A DNA stretch of 64,000 nucleotides, from NCBI RefSeq assembly GCF_003576645.1, contig NC_044930.1, positions 23,896,262 to 23,960,261 of the forward strand, read 5' to 3'. The translations under genes and the position numbers were made by a program. Positions 1 to 11,675 of the stretch are shown piece after piece; position 1 is the stretch's first letter; every line of letters starts with the position of its first letter. The stretch comes from Ipomoea triloba. Taxonomy: Eukaryota; Streptophyta; Magnoliopsida; Solanales; Convolvulaceae. The notes beneath the pieces were generated by a model, which had not been told where the DNA came from, searched no databases, and saw only the letters and a program-made list of their open reading frames with translations.

Positions 1-2060
1 AAGTACAAAATTCTCACTTTTGAAAATTTGTGCATCCCTTGCCCTACGCCTGAGATTATGAAATAGAAAAGCTTATAGTTGAAGTAAAGAGGGTCCCAAG
101 AGCCCATCACGCTAACATAGAATAAATTCCCTGCAAAAAGCAAAATGAAGTGCCCACCACTACGTTCAACGTGAAACCCATGAACTTGGTTTTGCTTTAA
201 ATACTCCAAATAATTAGTTAAATATCGTAAATTGCGTGATTACATAAATAATTCAATATAAGAAGTACTGAAAAATAAAAAAGATAAATATAAGAAGTAC
301 GGAGTATATTAAAATTACAATGAGATGAGAATAATATACTCCGTAATAGAAATGACCATTACACAAGGTAAAAAATAATGCATAAATTAATGTGTAAGTG
401 TCCAAGAATATAAACACAACAGCAACATTAGGAGAAAGCGTATAAAACCAAAAGTACCCGTATAAAATTATAGATTATTGAGAATGTTAGATTTTAATTT
501 TGGTTAAAATTGAAGTGTGTAATATAAACTTGTTTGATTTAGCTAGGGTTATCTTTTATATTATATATAAAAAAATTACTTTAATATCCTTAACATATTT
601 TCATGTATTTTAATAAAATTTAGAATTAAAATAAATAAACGATAAATATAATACATATAATGAGTTAACATAAAATATAATTACATGATTTAAAAATAAT
701 TAACTAAAATCTTGAACTTGAGAAACGAAATTATTTTATAAGCTAACATGAAGTAATAAAAAATAAAATATATAATTACAAAAAATAATTAAATATAATA
801 CATATAATGAGTTAACATAAAATATATATTTTATGCATCAAAAAATATATCTATTTTATAATAATTAGAAATAAAATGACAAATTTTGTAAACATCCATG
901 GTAATCTTAGATAACCTAAGAATTGTAAGGGAATCACATTCCCTTCAAAATCCTATGTGGAGGATATGTTGCATTCCTGAGGAAATGTTATATTTCTTTG
1001 AAAAAGTAAGATAACATGAACCAAACATAGAAATGTAAGTTTTGAAATGTCACATTCCCTTAATTAATTTATATAACTTGAACCAAACATTAACTAAAAG
1101 TATTATTAAATAAAAAAAAAAAAAAAAAAAGACAACCCCAACCGATTTGATCGATCAATTAGTTTAGTAACCACAAAATTCTATGTTTGACTCCCCATTC
1201 ATGATAAATTGATAACTACCTATTGAGTAGAAAATGGGACAAAGTATACACTCAACAACTTAAAAGAGAAAACACATAAAATTGAAAAGAAGTTGCAAGT
1301 ATACGAAAAATAAATATAATGACAAGTTATTGCCATAACTTATTATATCGACGCATTTTCTTTTATTAGATTGTACTGTTATTGTCCTTATATAATTTTA
1401 GATTGATTAGGGTAATGTAGTATTCGATATTCCAAGGTTTGGACATGGAATAATCTTCGCCGCTCTTTTGGTCAAGCTAATTGCGTGGGAGAATTGAATC
1501 GCTTTCAAAGGTGTCACTCAACTGTAACGTTATGTTTAATTATTGAATTTAATGAGAGTTTGGTCTTCGAAGAAAATTTTGTTTTAATGAGAGTTTGGTC
1601 TTCGGCATGGACCAAGTCGCCTTCTTAGGTAAACCTAATTCAAAATAATATTTAAACTATTTGTTTGCATTTAATATATTATGTGTCTGCACTTAACAAA
1701 TTATGTGTTTATAAATAAATTAAAAACACATAATATGTTAACTACAGACGAATAATATGCTTACTGTAGGTACATAATATGCAGTTTGCATATTATGTGT
1801 CTACAATTAACAAATTATGTGCATGTAGTTAACATATTATACGCATTCAATTTATTTACAGGCATATAATATGTTAAATGAGATAATCTAAACCAAACAC
1901 CACATACGTTAAAAGTTATAACTACCAACGTTTTAAAATCACATAAAAATTAGAGTATTGAACTTGACCATCTAATCATTTGAACGATAATATATTATAT
2001 TATTTTTACAATGAAAAATACTCAATTTGTTCAATTTTACTTTTTATGCTTACTATTCAA
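1..2060. other. AT-rich intergenic region, no gene seen
   Basis: No ORF with coding character. There is a degenerate tRNA-SINE-like stretch around 1130-1230 (a 'gatcaattagtttagtaacc' head region) and, at 1670-1870, a patch in which the word CATAATATG and its complement recur in both orientations, like the remains of a small foldback element. The rest is AT-rich sequence that I cannot assign. Confidence 0.5.
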
Positions 2061-2061
2061 T

Positions 2062-2305
2062 CACTGTTATAAAAATTGGCCTAGGCGCCCCTAGGCCAAG
2101 GGAATTTTACCCTTAGGCAAACATTAGTCGCCCACGATTAGTCGGTTGACTAGGTAGCCTAGGCACCCGGCCAATTCAGCGCCTAACTCGACCGAGTGTT
2201 TTTTGAGTAATGTGTACACTGCTGTATTTTTCTTATTATTATTAGACACTACCTAGGTACTAGGCGGGGTAGGCGCCCGACTAGCACCTAGCACCTACAA
2301 CATTG
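2062..2305. mobile_element. hAT-like MITE with GCCTAGGCGCC-rich core
   Basis: The ends are CACTGTTATAAAAATTGG on the left and a degenerate complement (ACCTACAACATTG) on the right, and the core repeats CCTAGGCGCC/GGCGCCTAG words. The flanks tattcaat and tattcgac are a plausible decayed 8-bp target duplication. It is a shorter relative of the 44339-45374 element, which has the same terminal motif and the same CCTAGGCG vocabulary with a perfect 8-bp duplication. Non-coding. Confidence 0.6.
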
Positions 2306-2690
2306 TATTCGACAGGTTAAACTAATTTTTTTTGTTTATTTTGTTTAGAATTTTTTTTTATAATTTTTAAATTTAATTTATAAGTTTAATAGTATTTTAA
2401 TATAAGTTTTAAATATATACTCCTTCCTATCTCAGTTTGTTTGTCTGATTCAGTTAACGAGATTGAATGAAGTAATTTTTTATTTCAATATTTCATAATA
2501 TTAACTTTACTATTACTATATAAAATATTAAAATTTATATTCCAAAAACCTTATGGTCAACCAGTATAACTATGATCCTCTCAAATAAGAGGTCTAAAGT
2601 TTGAACCCTAGTGTGAGGGTATTGTAATTAAATATTAAAAATATAAATTGTCTAGCTCAATTAGACAATTATTAGCCAAACATCTTGTGC
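2306..2690. other. AT-rich spacer, possible Stowaway remnant
   Basis: Around 2412 the text 'actccttcctatctcagtttg' resembles a Stowaway (Tc1/mariner MITE) end. Otherwise I see only AT-rich sequence. Confidence 0.3.
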
Positions 2691-2694
2691 TTAG

Positions 2695-2836
2695 ATGACA
2701 TGTAGTCACTTTTTCATATGAAAGGCCATGATCTCGCCTCAGTGGAGGCGAATTGACTCTTTGTGTTTCATCAGGTTGAGAAAGTATGTATGAACAGATA
2801 CTACAATGTAATAGAGTCAGTTGTATTAAAAAAAAT
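2695..2836 (+). mobile_element. SINE family 2, degenerate copy
   Basis: It has the body of the second SINE family of this window (GCCTCAGTGGAGGCG, then TGAGAAAGTATGTATGAACAGATACTACAATGTAATAGAGTCAGT in pieces) and ends in an A-run. Its tRNA-like head is badly decayed, with no recognisable B box. Compare the copies at 6640, 16944, 60804 and 63366. Confidence 0.6.
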
Positions 2837-4120
2837 TAGATAATTATTATTTAGGAGGGTGTTAGGCGGACAGGCGTGCAGAGTCTTGTGAGCTGCCATT
2901 CATGCTGTGTCCAGTCCACTGCCTAAATCCAGACAGGCAGACAGGCGAAGCACACCATACTGCCTGCCCATATGTTTTTGTATTCATTCCTGCAGCCAAT
3001 ACATATGTCGTCCTCCAAAAATTTCATTATTATTATTATTATTTTTGATAATCCACAAATTTCATTATTAACACCCTGTCTACTACTTATATATTAAGTT
3101 GAATTTTTAAGGCTAACAAAACAAAAAAAGTGCCATCTCAACTTCACAGCTTGTCCTCCAACTACTACGACTTACACAAAACAATGCGACAATCCTTCTT
3201 ACTTAAGATTCAGCGTGGAACGTTATTTCTATATTGTTGCTTTAATAATTGAAAATAAAGTGTGATTATCAAATTTATTTGTTACCACGTTTGCTTTTCA
3301 ACAACTCTTTTTTTAATCTTTAGTTCTTGATTATAGTGATTTTTTGTGCGTAATTAAGTCTTCGACTTTTATGATTTCACTTAATTTAGCCTTCAATTGT
3401 CTCAATCAATAACTAAATTCAAAAAAAAAAAAAAAGCACTATAGTCAACTAAATTGAATAAAACTACTATAATCGAAAACTAAATTGGGTACAACTACTA
3501 TAGTCGATAACTAAATTGGATATTAACAGTGGTTAAATTACCAAGTTATTTTAATAGAGAAATTATTAAAGTCAAAACTAAATTAAAAAAAGAATCAATA
3601 GTCATGATTAAATTAGGAATTAACTCAATTTTTTTGACCTACTCCTAATATATTATAGGATTGAGCCGATACTAGATAAGTTTTTTTTTTTTAAAAGCCG
3701 GTTTATAAGGTAAAAAGTTTTATAATTTGTTCATACTTGCAAAAATTGGGAAAAAAAAAACTACTCCGATGTATAATCAATTATTCTCGATATTTAAAAA
3801 TTCAAAAGTAAATTATTCAATTTAATAAGCAACTTAGCGTCTTCTCAACTACCAAACAAGGTAAACTAGCGAATCAATTTTCTAAAACGGAAAAATTGGA
3901 AATTCATACTGAGGAAACACATTGCGATAATTTCATCAGAAAATCATATATCATATAATATCAATACAGAATCCGTACCTCAAAGTAGAATACGCAAGTA
4001 ATACAAACCATAAAACAAACTCCAGAAATCATAAATCTCGTCAGGAAGCTCAATTTCTAATCTCCACTAAGGTAATTATTGAATACTACCTAAAACACCA
4101 AAACGAGAACACAAACTGGC
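2837..4120. other. Intergenic region with short tandem repeat
   Basis: No gene is visible. At about 3437-3525 there are three ~31-bp imperfect repeats of the form 'actatagtcgataactaaattgg', and complementary words at 3340-3420 suggest a decayed foldback element. The rest is AT-rich. The part nearest 4124 is the likely 3' untranslated region of the arabinogalactan peptide gene on the minus strand. Confidence 0.4.
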
Positions 4121-4224
4121 GGCCTATACATACACACATGCTACATATATCATCGATATATACGCCGAAAAAGGGAACGGAGAGCTAGAGGAGCGACGGA
4201 GAGAGGAGATCATCCGCGAGAGGT

Positions 4225-4428
4225 TCAGATCCTGAGTGCGGATCCGAAGAGTAGGGAGACGGCGGCGACGGCGAATCCGGCGGCTAACGACGGAGACAGA
4301 GATCCAACGGAGGAAGTTGGGGCCGGAGCTGGCGCATCTGCCGCGACTGACACTCCGATGAGAGAGAAGACGGTGACGAGCACCGCCGTGAGAGCGAGTA
4401 GCGAAGCTGCAGAGCTTGAGACCGCCAT
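4225..4428 (-). CDS. Arabinogalactan peptide (AG-peptide), GPI-anchored
   Basis: 67 residues, single exon. The order of parts is diagnostic of AG-peptides. There is an N-terminal signal sequence (about residues 1-29, hydrophobic LALTAVLVTVFSLIGVSVA), then a very short mature peptide containing DAPAPAP and TSS, whose prolines are expected to be hydroxylated and carry type II arabinogalactan. A C-terminal hydrophobic tail (LAAGFAVAAVSLLFG) would be exchanged for a GPI anchor. The start was chosen at the Met directly before the signal peptide, because the longer upstream reading lies in the CT-rich leader downstream of the TATA box and has no protein-like character. The product would sit on the outer plasma-membrane face or in the cell wall. 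The gene stands alone. Confidence 0.78.
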   Translation of the reverse strand: MAVSSSAASLLALTAVLVTVFSLIGVSVAADAPAPAPTSSVGSLSPSLAAGFAVAAVSLLFGSALRI

Positions 4429-4437
4429 TGATATATC

Positions 4438-4472
4438 TCTGTGTGTGTGAGAGAGAGAGAGAAAGAGAGAGA
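4438..4472. repeat. CT/GA-rich leader microsatellite of the AG-peptide gene
   Basis: A run of GAGAGA/GTGTGT on the plus strand lies just upstream of the AG-peptide start, so the transcript has a CU-rich 5' leader. Such pyrimidine-rich leaders are common in plant genes. Confidence 0.6.
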
Positions 4473-4538
4473 TAGGAGGATGCGAGAGGCGAGAAGTGAG
4501 AAGCACACAGAAGTAGGGCATCCTTAGGTGGTGAGAGT

Positions 4539-4545
4539 TTATATA
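4539..4545 (-). promoter_or_regulatory. TATA box of the AG-peptide gene
   Basis: On the minus strand the text is GGGCCTATATAAACTC, a strong plant TATA box about 110 bases before the ATG. It is preceded by TGGGCC (a site II-like element). Position and sequence support transcription starting near 4510. Confidence 0.65.
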
Positions 4546-4761
4546 GGCCCACTAGGTTGTGGCGGTTCGGGCAGAGACCAGGGTATCCGGGCAGCTGCCC
4601 GGATAAACAGCCTGGATCGGTAATTGCGCTGGTTGTGTGGGATCCACCAACGGCTAATTTTTAATTCTCACCAAATTATGGCATACCACGTGACAATGAT
4701 TGTATAAAGAATTTTTTAAAGATGCCATTTGTATGAAAATATTGTTGTTGTACACAATTAG

Positions 4762-5281
4762 GAGTCATTTTCATTTTTGGTCCTAGTGTTATTTGGACAT
4801 TGCTAATTTCAGTTCACTTCATTAATTTTTACCATATTGCGGCCAGTCTTATTTAGTTTTTGCCACTTTCAGTCCACCATTAAAATTTTTGTCAAATGAC
4901 CGTCCAAAACAGGAGTATTTTTGGTCTTTTCATGCTTTGGTCATCTCCTTGACTCTTTGAAGTGGTTTTCCTTACACATTTTCATCCAATGAAGAGGTCC
5001 GACGAAAGCCATGTGAGCCACATTCAAAGTCAAGGTTTTCGCCGGACCTCTTCATTGGATGAAACGCTGTAAGGAAAACCACTACAAAGCGTAAAGGTGA
5101 TGATCAAAGCATGAAAAGACCAAAATACCCATATTTTGGACGGTTATTTGACAAAAAATTTAACGGTGGACTAAAAGTGGTAAGAACTAAATAAGACTGG
5201 TCGCAATGTGGCAAAAATTAATGAAGTGGACTAAAATTGACAATTCTCTAATAACAGTAGAACCAAAAATGGAAATGACTC
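4762..5281. mobile_element. Foldback MULE-like MITE with 9-bp target duplication
   Basis: The 520-bp element is almost entirely a long inverted repeat. The left arm runs from GAGTCATTTTCATTTTTGGT and the right arm ends with its complement (ACCAAAAATGGAAATGACTC), with the fold centre near 5020. It is flanked by a perfect 9-bp direct duplication, cacaattag, at 4753-4761 and 5282-5290. Long terminal inverted repeats with 9-bp duplications are the mark of Mutator-like elements. No coding capacity. Its transcript would form a long hairpin and could feed small-RNA pathways (inference). Confidence 0.85.
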
Positions 5282-5573
5282 CACAATTAGCTACTCCGTA
5301 TTAGTTATAGCTCTTCTGACAGAATTTCTAGTGGATGTAAATTATGATAAAGGCTCTTCTCACTTTGAAAAGTTATTTTTATACTGCTATTGGTGAAACA
5401 CAAATCTTGATCTTTCTTCCCAAACTCATGTAACCAATTGAGCTGCTCATGCGGGTCGAATAATTTATAGCTGATTGTATTTGTAGTAGCAGTTTGTAAA
5501 AAATTTATTTTAAAAAATAGATATTTATTATTAGTGGTAATTTGTAAAATAACTTTTAAGTATAAATATATTA

Positions 5574-5968
5574 GGGAAAATGATCAAATAGGCTCATAAA
5601 CTTTACACTAAAATTAGGTATTTACACTTTTAAAAATTGCAATTAAACCCTCAAACATGTCAAATTGAGATAATAAAGCTCAAAAACATATAAATTGCCT
5701 ATTATTACAGGTTATTTGTATCAGTCCAGCGACCGGTCGCCATCTCTGGCAGAAGGCGACCAAGGTCGCCTTCTCCCGGGGAAGGTGACCAGTTGTGGTT
5801 GCTGGTGACGTTTTCCAACAATTTTTGACCAGTAACTTGTTAGTTACTGGTAAATTTGACATGTTTGACCAAAAATAACATATTTGAAGGTTTAATTACA
5901 CTTTTTAAAAGTTTAGGTGCCTAATTGACTTTTGGTGTAATGTTTAGGGGCATATTTGACCTTTTTTC
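5574..5968. mobile_element. Foldback MULE-like MITE with GAAGGCGACC core
   Basis: Inverted arms (GGGAAAATGATCAAATAGG against its complement at the right end) enclose a GC-richer core with CAGCGACCGGTCGCC and GAAGGCGACCAAGG modules. Perfect 9-bp duplications aatatatta flank it at 5565-5573 and 5969-5977. The core modules recur in the inner element at 17463-17954 and, decayed, near 19725-19800. Non-autonomous. Confidence 0.8.
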
Positions 5969-6240
5969 AATATATTATTTTATTTATTGAAGAGAAAAGT
6001 GTAAAATAAACCCTTAAACTTTAGCCAAACGTGCAATTAGGCCCTTGAACTTTAAAAAAGTGCAATCAAACACTCGAACTTGTTATTTTGGTGCGCCTAA
6101 ACCCAATAACAGTAAGATTCCGACGAGTAGCTTCTTTTTTTTTTTAATTTTTTTTATCGCTTATTAGCATCAATAAGTTAAACAAAAAGTTGTTTACTAA
6201 ACAGTAAACACGCGTTTTAATTGTTTAACCAAATTAACTA

Positions 6241-6611
6241 AAGTTGGCCAAATAAGTCACCAGTTAGTCGATAAGCTCTTTAAAGTTGGCCAAATAAGTC
6301 ACCAGTTAGTCGATAAGCTCTTTACCGTTGGCCAAATAAGTCACCAGTTAGTCGATAAGCTCTTTACCAAACACCTTCCACTACCTCTCGCGGGACTAAT
6401 ATATACTCTTTTAATCTCTTGACTTGTAAAGTTGGCCAAATAAGTCACCAGTTAGTCGATAAGCTCTTTAAAGTTGGCCAAATAAGTCACCAGTTAGTCG
6501 ATAAGCTCTTTACCGTTGGCCAAATAAGTCACCAGTTAGTCGATAAGCTCTTTACCAAACACCTTCCACTACCTCTCGCGGGACTAATATATACTCTTTT
6601 AATCTCTTGAC
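6241..6611. repeat. 188-bp higher-order tandem repeat built from 42-bp units
   Basis: Three 42-bp units starting GTTGGCCAAATAAGTCACC (6243, 6285, 6327) are followed by a ~60-bp unique tail containing CTACCTCTCGCGGGAC. The whole 188-bp block is then repeated almost without change (unit starts 6431, 6473, 6515, then the same tail). An open frame across it is only the repeat read through, not a gene. The near identity implies a recent duplication. Confidence 0.9.
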
Positions 6612-6639
6612 CACAAGTTCTTTCTTTCTTAACCTATTG

Positions 6640-6727
6640 TACTACTAACTCTATCCACTGAGGCTCGAATCCACCACCTCTCGTATAAAGGGAAGGGTTT
6701 GATGCCACTGGACTACAAGGTCCTTGG
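6640..6727 (-). mobile_element. SINE family 2, partial copy
   Basis: The minus strand shows the tRNA-like head of family 2: TAGTCCAGTGGCATCAAACC (A-box region) and GGTGGATTCGAGCC (B-box region). The body beyond the head is lost. The plus-strand text ends in CAAGGTCCTTGGC, as in the copies at 60804 and 63366. Confidence 0.7.
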
Positions 6728-7719
6728 CATAAAATACTCTATATTATTAGAACAATCTTAATAGGTTCAAAGTTTTATACAATTTTTTTTGGGCCTTGCC
6801 ATGTGAATTCTGCAACACTCAAAATAAAAGTAAAACAAAATTAAAAATCAATTAATAAGAAGTCAGAGTGGTCGTCAATTGGTGGTCACTATAACATGTA
6901 TGTGGGCACACAAGTAGCACATAAACATGCTTGCTCTTTTCCTTTCCTCTTTTTAGACAGAGTAAAATCTGAAAACTCACCTATGTCATTCAAATAAGTC
7001 AAAAACTCCCTCATTGAGTAATTCCTTATATAATTTTTCTTTATTAGAGATAAACCGATGTGCTAACTAGAATACCATATGGCGTCAACGCCGTCAAGTC
7101 TTAATACTACCGATCTTCAACTATATGTTTTTGAAACCCCACCAAGGGGCTTTGCATGATTGAGGATATTGTTTATGGAGTAGATTTGCCAACTATTTAT
7201 GTAGAGTAGTTAGTTTTCTTAGTCTTTCTTTCAATATATTAAAAAAATTATATTTATTAGTTATTTAATCAATCAACTACATCACGAATTAATTATAAAG
7301 TATTGTAAAAAAATTTCTCAAAAATAAATAAATACGGAGTATAACAAAGAGTTCACACTAAGTCACTAATGCCTCCTCATGAGCAAAACATTACTAAGTG
7401 CTAATTGGACATACCAAAAAAATAAAGGAAAAAGAATTGTCTATAAGGTTGTATGGCAAAATTTAAACTTAAAACCTAATTGTGACAAACAGATAAAAGT
7501 TAACAATATAATAGAGTAAAATTAAAAGAATAAGACTAAATGTTGGAATACTACAATAGTCAAAACTAAAAATGATTTTTTTTTTCTTTTTTAAAAAATC
7601 ATTTTCCCTTGTCCATAAAAGGTGAAATTCCCTTGCCTCCATATAACGGTCCAACAAGATAGTGGAGGGATAAATCACTGTATAATTGCCCGTGTGTAAG
7701 AAATCCGTTTCCCTATCCA
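6728..7719. other. Intergenic spacer / downstream region of the GT14 gene
   Basis: No gene is supported. AT-rich sequence without recognisable repeats. The part next to 7720 is the expected 3' untranslated region of the minus-strand glycosyltransferase gene. Confidence 0.4.
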
Positions 7720-9887
7720 TCAAAAACCTAAGTATTCTGAAGCTAACAAAATGAGAGGTTCCAAGGCACTAGGAGCAAATTTTCTGGCAAAAAGATGACA
7801 GATTGATATACTGTGGCCATTATACAGGCAGCTATGACCTTCAAGGATCCTCTTCACGAAATCCGGTGTGATGTCTGATCTCCCAAAAGTGGCAGGGTGG
7901 GCGCCACCTCGAGACCAGTCGGCCCAAGTGATGCTTCGGTTGGCCAAGACACTTCCGGCTTGGATGGCTAGCATGGTCGGGAAGTAGTGCTCGTCGACAT
8001 AGCAATGCGGTTTGCAGAACTCAGCAAACTTAGGGTACAATTTCGTGTCTTGTACAATGTAGAGGGCGAGCTTCCTGTTGATCTCGAACCACTGTGGTCC
8101 TTTTCGCCAATCTGTAATGTTTACCTCGGGTGCCATGTTCGGGTTGTAACGCCCTCGCCCATATGGCCCCGGGTCATCAAATGCACCAATGAAACTGTGT
8201 TTTGATCTCCTTAAGTAGCCATAGATGACAGTGAAGTTGAACAGAGGAATGCAGGACTCTGATAGTAGAACAAACCATTCATTTCTTATATCCAGCAGTG
8301 CATTGGCTATAAGTCTTCTCTCTGCATCACAGATACTCATAGTCCCCCATTCTGTAACCTACAGAGGATGGAAAACAAATGATTTAGACAACTTCTTCAT
8401 GCAACTTCAGTGAAACAATGCTGAATAGGTTAAGATTATAGAAATGTATAATCGTACAAGAAGAATTAGCATAAATAAATAACAATAGGGGCAGTTGGTT
8501 TGGTAACCACAAGGTTTTAAGTTCAACTCACGGTCAGAGCCGCCTATAAGCCTATTGGCTTTTCTTGGTTTGAGTGGATTAATCAAGGCTAGTTTACCTG
8601 CCGGCTAAGGTTATCGGGCAAGGTTTACTCAGTGCACACCCTCGAGTAGTGGCTGCAAATTTCCTCGTCATCCAAACAAAAAAAAAATAACAGGGGGCAA
8701 CTTTAGCTAAGTTGGTCAGGGTGTTGGCTCGGCAAACCGCAAGGTTGCAAGTTCGGCTCCTACTAGGAGCGGTCTATTGGTCTTCTTAGTTATAACCCGT
8801 AACTATAGACAACTCAGGTTGGTTTACCTATTTGTGGTCCTTTGCCAGCTAGGGTCACAAAGCAGGTTTACCCAGTGTTCCTTTGCCAGCTAGGATCACA
8901 AATCAGGTTTACCCAGGGTTTCCCTCATCACCCGAATAACAGTACGAATGATTGGCGCCATCCAACAGTAGTATAAAAGGTTGGTACATATGACAGAAAT
9001 CCTTTAGAGAATCCAATAACAGAGAAACTTTAAATGCTGACCAAAATTTTCCTCCCACTTCATTCTGCAGGTCATAGTGACACCATATTCCTAATCTATG
9101 TTATTTAATTCCTTAAAGAAAAGAAAAATTGAGCTGTGATCCCATCTCCATGAAAATAGAAATCGAGTACATAGGCTCTGTATGATCTACAATTCTTTTC
9201 GACAATTAACAGTTTAGCATGATAAATATCTGCGTGCTCCAAAGTTGGTATAGTCAAACAGATGATTATAATATTAAATGTTATGTAAGTCATACAACTA
9301 TACAAGCAGCTGCTATGCAAACAATAGAAGCAAATACACAACGAAAACCAACATAACAATTGAGTGTGCAATCTCTGTCAACGTACCTTACTAGGTATCT
9401 GCCTTCCATAGAAAACCGATGAGGGTGTGAAATCAGCTTCAAATGATGGCGAGGAATGGATGTATATCGAAAAGAGCCCTCGTTGCCCCTTGAAGAATCT
9501 CTCCCAAAGAGGCGACAATGGCAATGGCCCTTTCGTCAAGAACATAAACGCAATCTTGGGAACCCTTTTGAAGGGGTACTTCTTTATTTTTGGCACCAAA
9601 GATGCCCTCCAAAACAACTCTTCATCAGACATTGAATGTGTCAAATTGGTTGGAGGCTTAATCCAATGCTCCAAACCATTTGGCCTTGTTTGAATGCAGG
9701 ATTCCAGACTAGGCTTCACTGTATTATTCACTACACTAAGAGCTCCAAACCCCTTGATTGTATAAACGCAGACCACTGAAAAGCCAAAACACAGAAGCAA
9801 AAACAAATGCAAGAGTCTCTGTGGCAAAACCCTAGGTTGGCCTCCCTTGCTTATAACCACTTGTGGTGGATCTTTACCTCCCTCCAT
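7720..9887 (-). CDS. GT14 (core-2/I-branching-like) glycosyltransferase, Golgi type II
   Basis: Two coding exons, 9887-9387 and 8358-7720, join in phase 0 (donor AAG|GTACGT, acceptor CTGTAG|GTTACAG) to give 379 residues, the usual length of plant DUF266/GT14 proteins. Residues 1-24 are cytosolic and basic, residues ~25-44 are one transmembrane anchor ([20 protein letters not shown]), and the rest is luminal. Family blocks seen: [49 protein letters not shown] across the splice, [27 protein letters not shown] and [13 protein letters not shown] near the C-terminus. It probably transfers a sugar in the Golgi onto cell-wall glycan or arabinogalactan; the exact donor and acceptor cannot be read from sequence. 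The intron carries two SINE insertions in antisense orientation to the gene. Confidence 0.92.
8483..8687 (+). mobile_element. SINE family 1 (tRNA-derived) in GT14 intron
   Basis: It runs from GGGGCAGTTGGTTTGG through a tRNA-like part (CACAAGGTTTTAAGTTCAAC as the B-box region) to CAGTGCACACCCTCGAGTAG and a terminal A-run. It is the same family as 32674-32893, which has the clearest pol III boxes. It is inserted antisense to the host gene. Confidence 0.8.
8690..8943 (+). mobile_element. SINE family 1, second copy with internal duplication
   Basis: A head-to-tail neighbour of the previous SINE. It starts GGGGCAACTTTAGCTAAGTTG (A-box-like) and contains GCAAGTTCGGCTCC (B-box-like). Its tail contains a ~40-bp direct duplication of CCTTTGCCAGCTAGG...CAGGTTTACCCAG, so it is slightly longer than the other copies. 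Confidence 0.8.
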
Positions 9888-11670
9888 TCACAGAATTCTC
9901 AGAATTGCATCCAATTAACTACCAAAAAAACATAAATACTCATCTGGGTATGCACTATTTTTGCATCAAAAGCACATGTAAAATCATTACTCTAGAACAA
10001 GCAACCCAGAAATTACAGCATGAATTTCAAATACCAAACTTTCAACACAAAAAAAGTGAAATGATCCCAGTCACAAAACCAAAAACCAAAACCCAAAACC
10101 AAAAAAACAAAAACCAATAATCTTGAATGGCAGCACTTCACACCCAAGTTCAAATCCTTTAATTTGATCACATAAACCAAAACCCAGAATCTTCAAATTG
10201 CTATTTACAATAAATTCTAAATATGAAGCAAAGTTTCAAGCTTTACCATGGAGAGATTGAAGGCTGAAGCTTCTCTTTCTTTAATCTTTCATGAGAAAAT
10301 TTATTGATGGCTAGTTGTTGAGGATAATTGAGTGGCACCAACCTAGAGATCTTTCCACCGCATGGGAGTTAGAGATGGTGAAATTACACCTTGAGGTGAC
10401 AAGGGCCAAGGGAAAAGGCATTTTCTTTCTTTATAAGGTGTATTATTAAGGTTTACATATTAGCACTCAATGAGAATAGGAATGTTATAAATGTACCATA
10501 AATAGCTTTGAATACCATTTAATTGCCTGGCTTCTTATTTAAGGTGTGTTTTGAAAAAGAAAGGGTAACAACGACAGAAACCATATAAATTCTTGAAAAA
10601 ATGCCGCAAAGGTTGTCCACTGACCACAGTGGTACAGTCCAGAAGTCCACTCACCTGCCTTGATTGTGATGAATGTGGAGTTTATGGGCCTCTGTGTTTT
10701 GAAATTGAAAACCGTTGGTTGTTATTATTATTTTATGTTAAAATTTAAGGAAGTTTTTCTCTTAAATATTTAATTATTTTTTTGGTGCTTTAAGCCTTTA
10801 GGGAGAGGAGACTTGCCTTGTAGGGAGAGGAGAAAAAGAAAAAGAAATAGAGATTATTTTTTCTTTTTTTCTTCACTAAAAGAAACAAAAAAGAATCTTT
10901 TTTTTTTTCTGAAGAAGCATTAAACGTGCACCAGTTGATACGTCTTGCATACCATTTTTTAACGGGATTCACAAAAAAATCAATCTTTTTACAAATTCAA
11001 TTTTTTTCTCTCTCCTCTTATCTCTCTCCTCCACCTCACATAATTGTCAGGAAAAAACCCTAAAAAAATAGATGTTGGTGATGCCCTTAGCCAAAATCAT
11101 GAATGATTGATTAGCTATTATTATTGTGTGGGAATAATACGCACCAAAAAAAATAGTGTGGGAATAATTATATTGTATCATATATGGAAAAGCCCGCAAT
11201 CGTTATTCTAGTAGGTAAAGGAACAGTAAATCATTTCATGCTTGACTGACTCAAACTACCAAGACCAATAGACAACTCTCACAAGGAGTCGAAATTAAAA
11301 CTTTGTAGTTATCAAATCAATCGTCCGACCAACTGGTTGCTCTGCTAGTAGTTTTATTAGAGATAAAATGTGCATTGAATTGAAATGCTGGCTTTAAAAT
11401 TAGAGCAACATGCTTTATGTACATTATATTATTTGTGCGCTCTGATCTATTCAATGCTATTCAAATAAGAAATGGCATATGGATGATGTGTAAGGTAATT
11501 CATGCAAACATAGGGTGCAAAGAATTTCCAGCCTAAGAGTTGCTGCATTTCTGTCAAGCTCAAGTGGGTAATGTATAGTAGTCTATAAATTAACTCCCTC
11601 TTTATCACAGGCATCTTGAGGAACACAAACAACAATATTGATTAGTTTAATTTAAGGATAGTTGGTTGTC
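9888..11670. other. Upstream region of the GT14 gene and intergenic spacer
   Basis: The part to about 10300 is probably 5' leader and promoter of the minus-strand glycosyltransferase. A 5'-leader intron is possible because ATG|GTAAAG appears on the minus strand near 10249, but I cannot confirm it. The rest is AT-rich. A fragment at 11270-11345 resembles the minus-strand head of SINE family 1. No coding region. Confidence 0.35.
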
Positions 11671-11675
11671 AAATT

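Noticed and set aside
4124..4552. 142-codon minus-strand frame overlapping the AG-peptide
   Set aside because: Different frame, Ser/Arg-rich; it starts upstream of the TATA box. The AG-peptide frame has all family marks.
6419..6610. 63-codon frame with three repeats of VGQISHQLVDKLF
   Set aside because: It is the 42-bp tandem repeat read in one frame; no start context, no homology, and the neighbouring block shows the same sequence without a start.
6241..6611. CRISPR-like look of regular repeats
   Set aside because: Direct 42-bp units without unique spacers, in a plant nuclear context. A tandem repeat, not CRISPR.
7987..8205. Plus-strand frame opposite the GT14 exon
   Set aside because: Shadow of the glycosyltransferase exon; no independent evidence.
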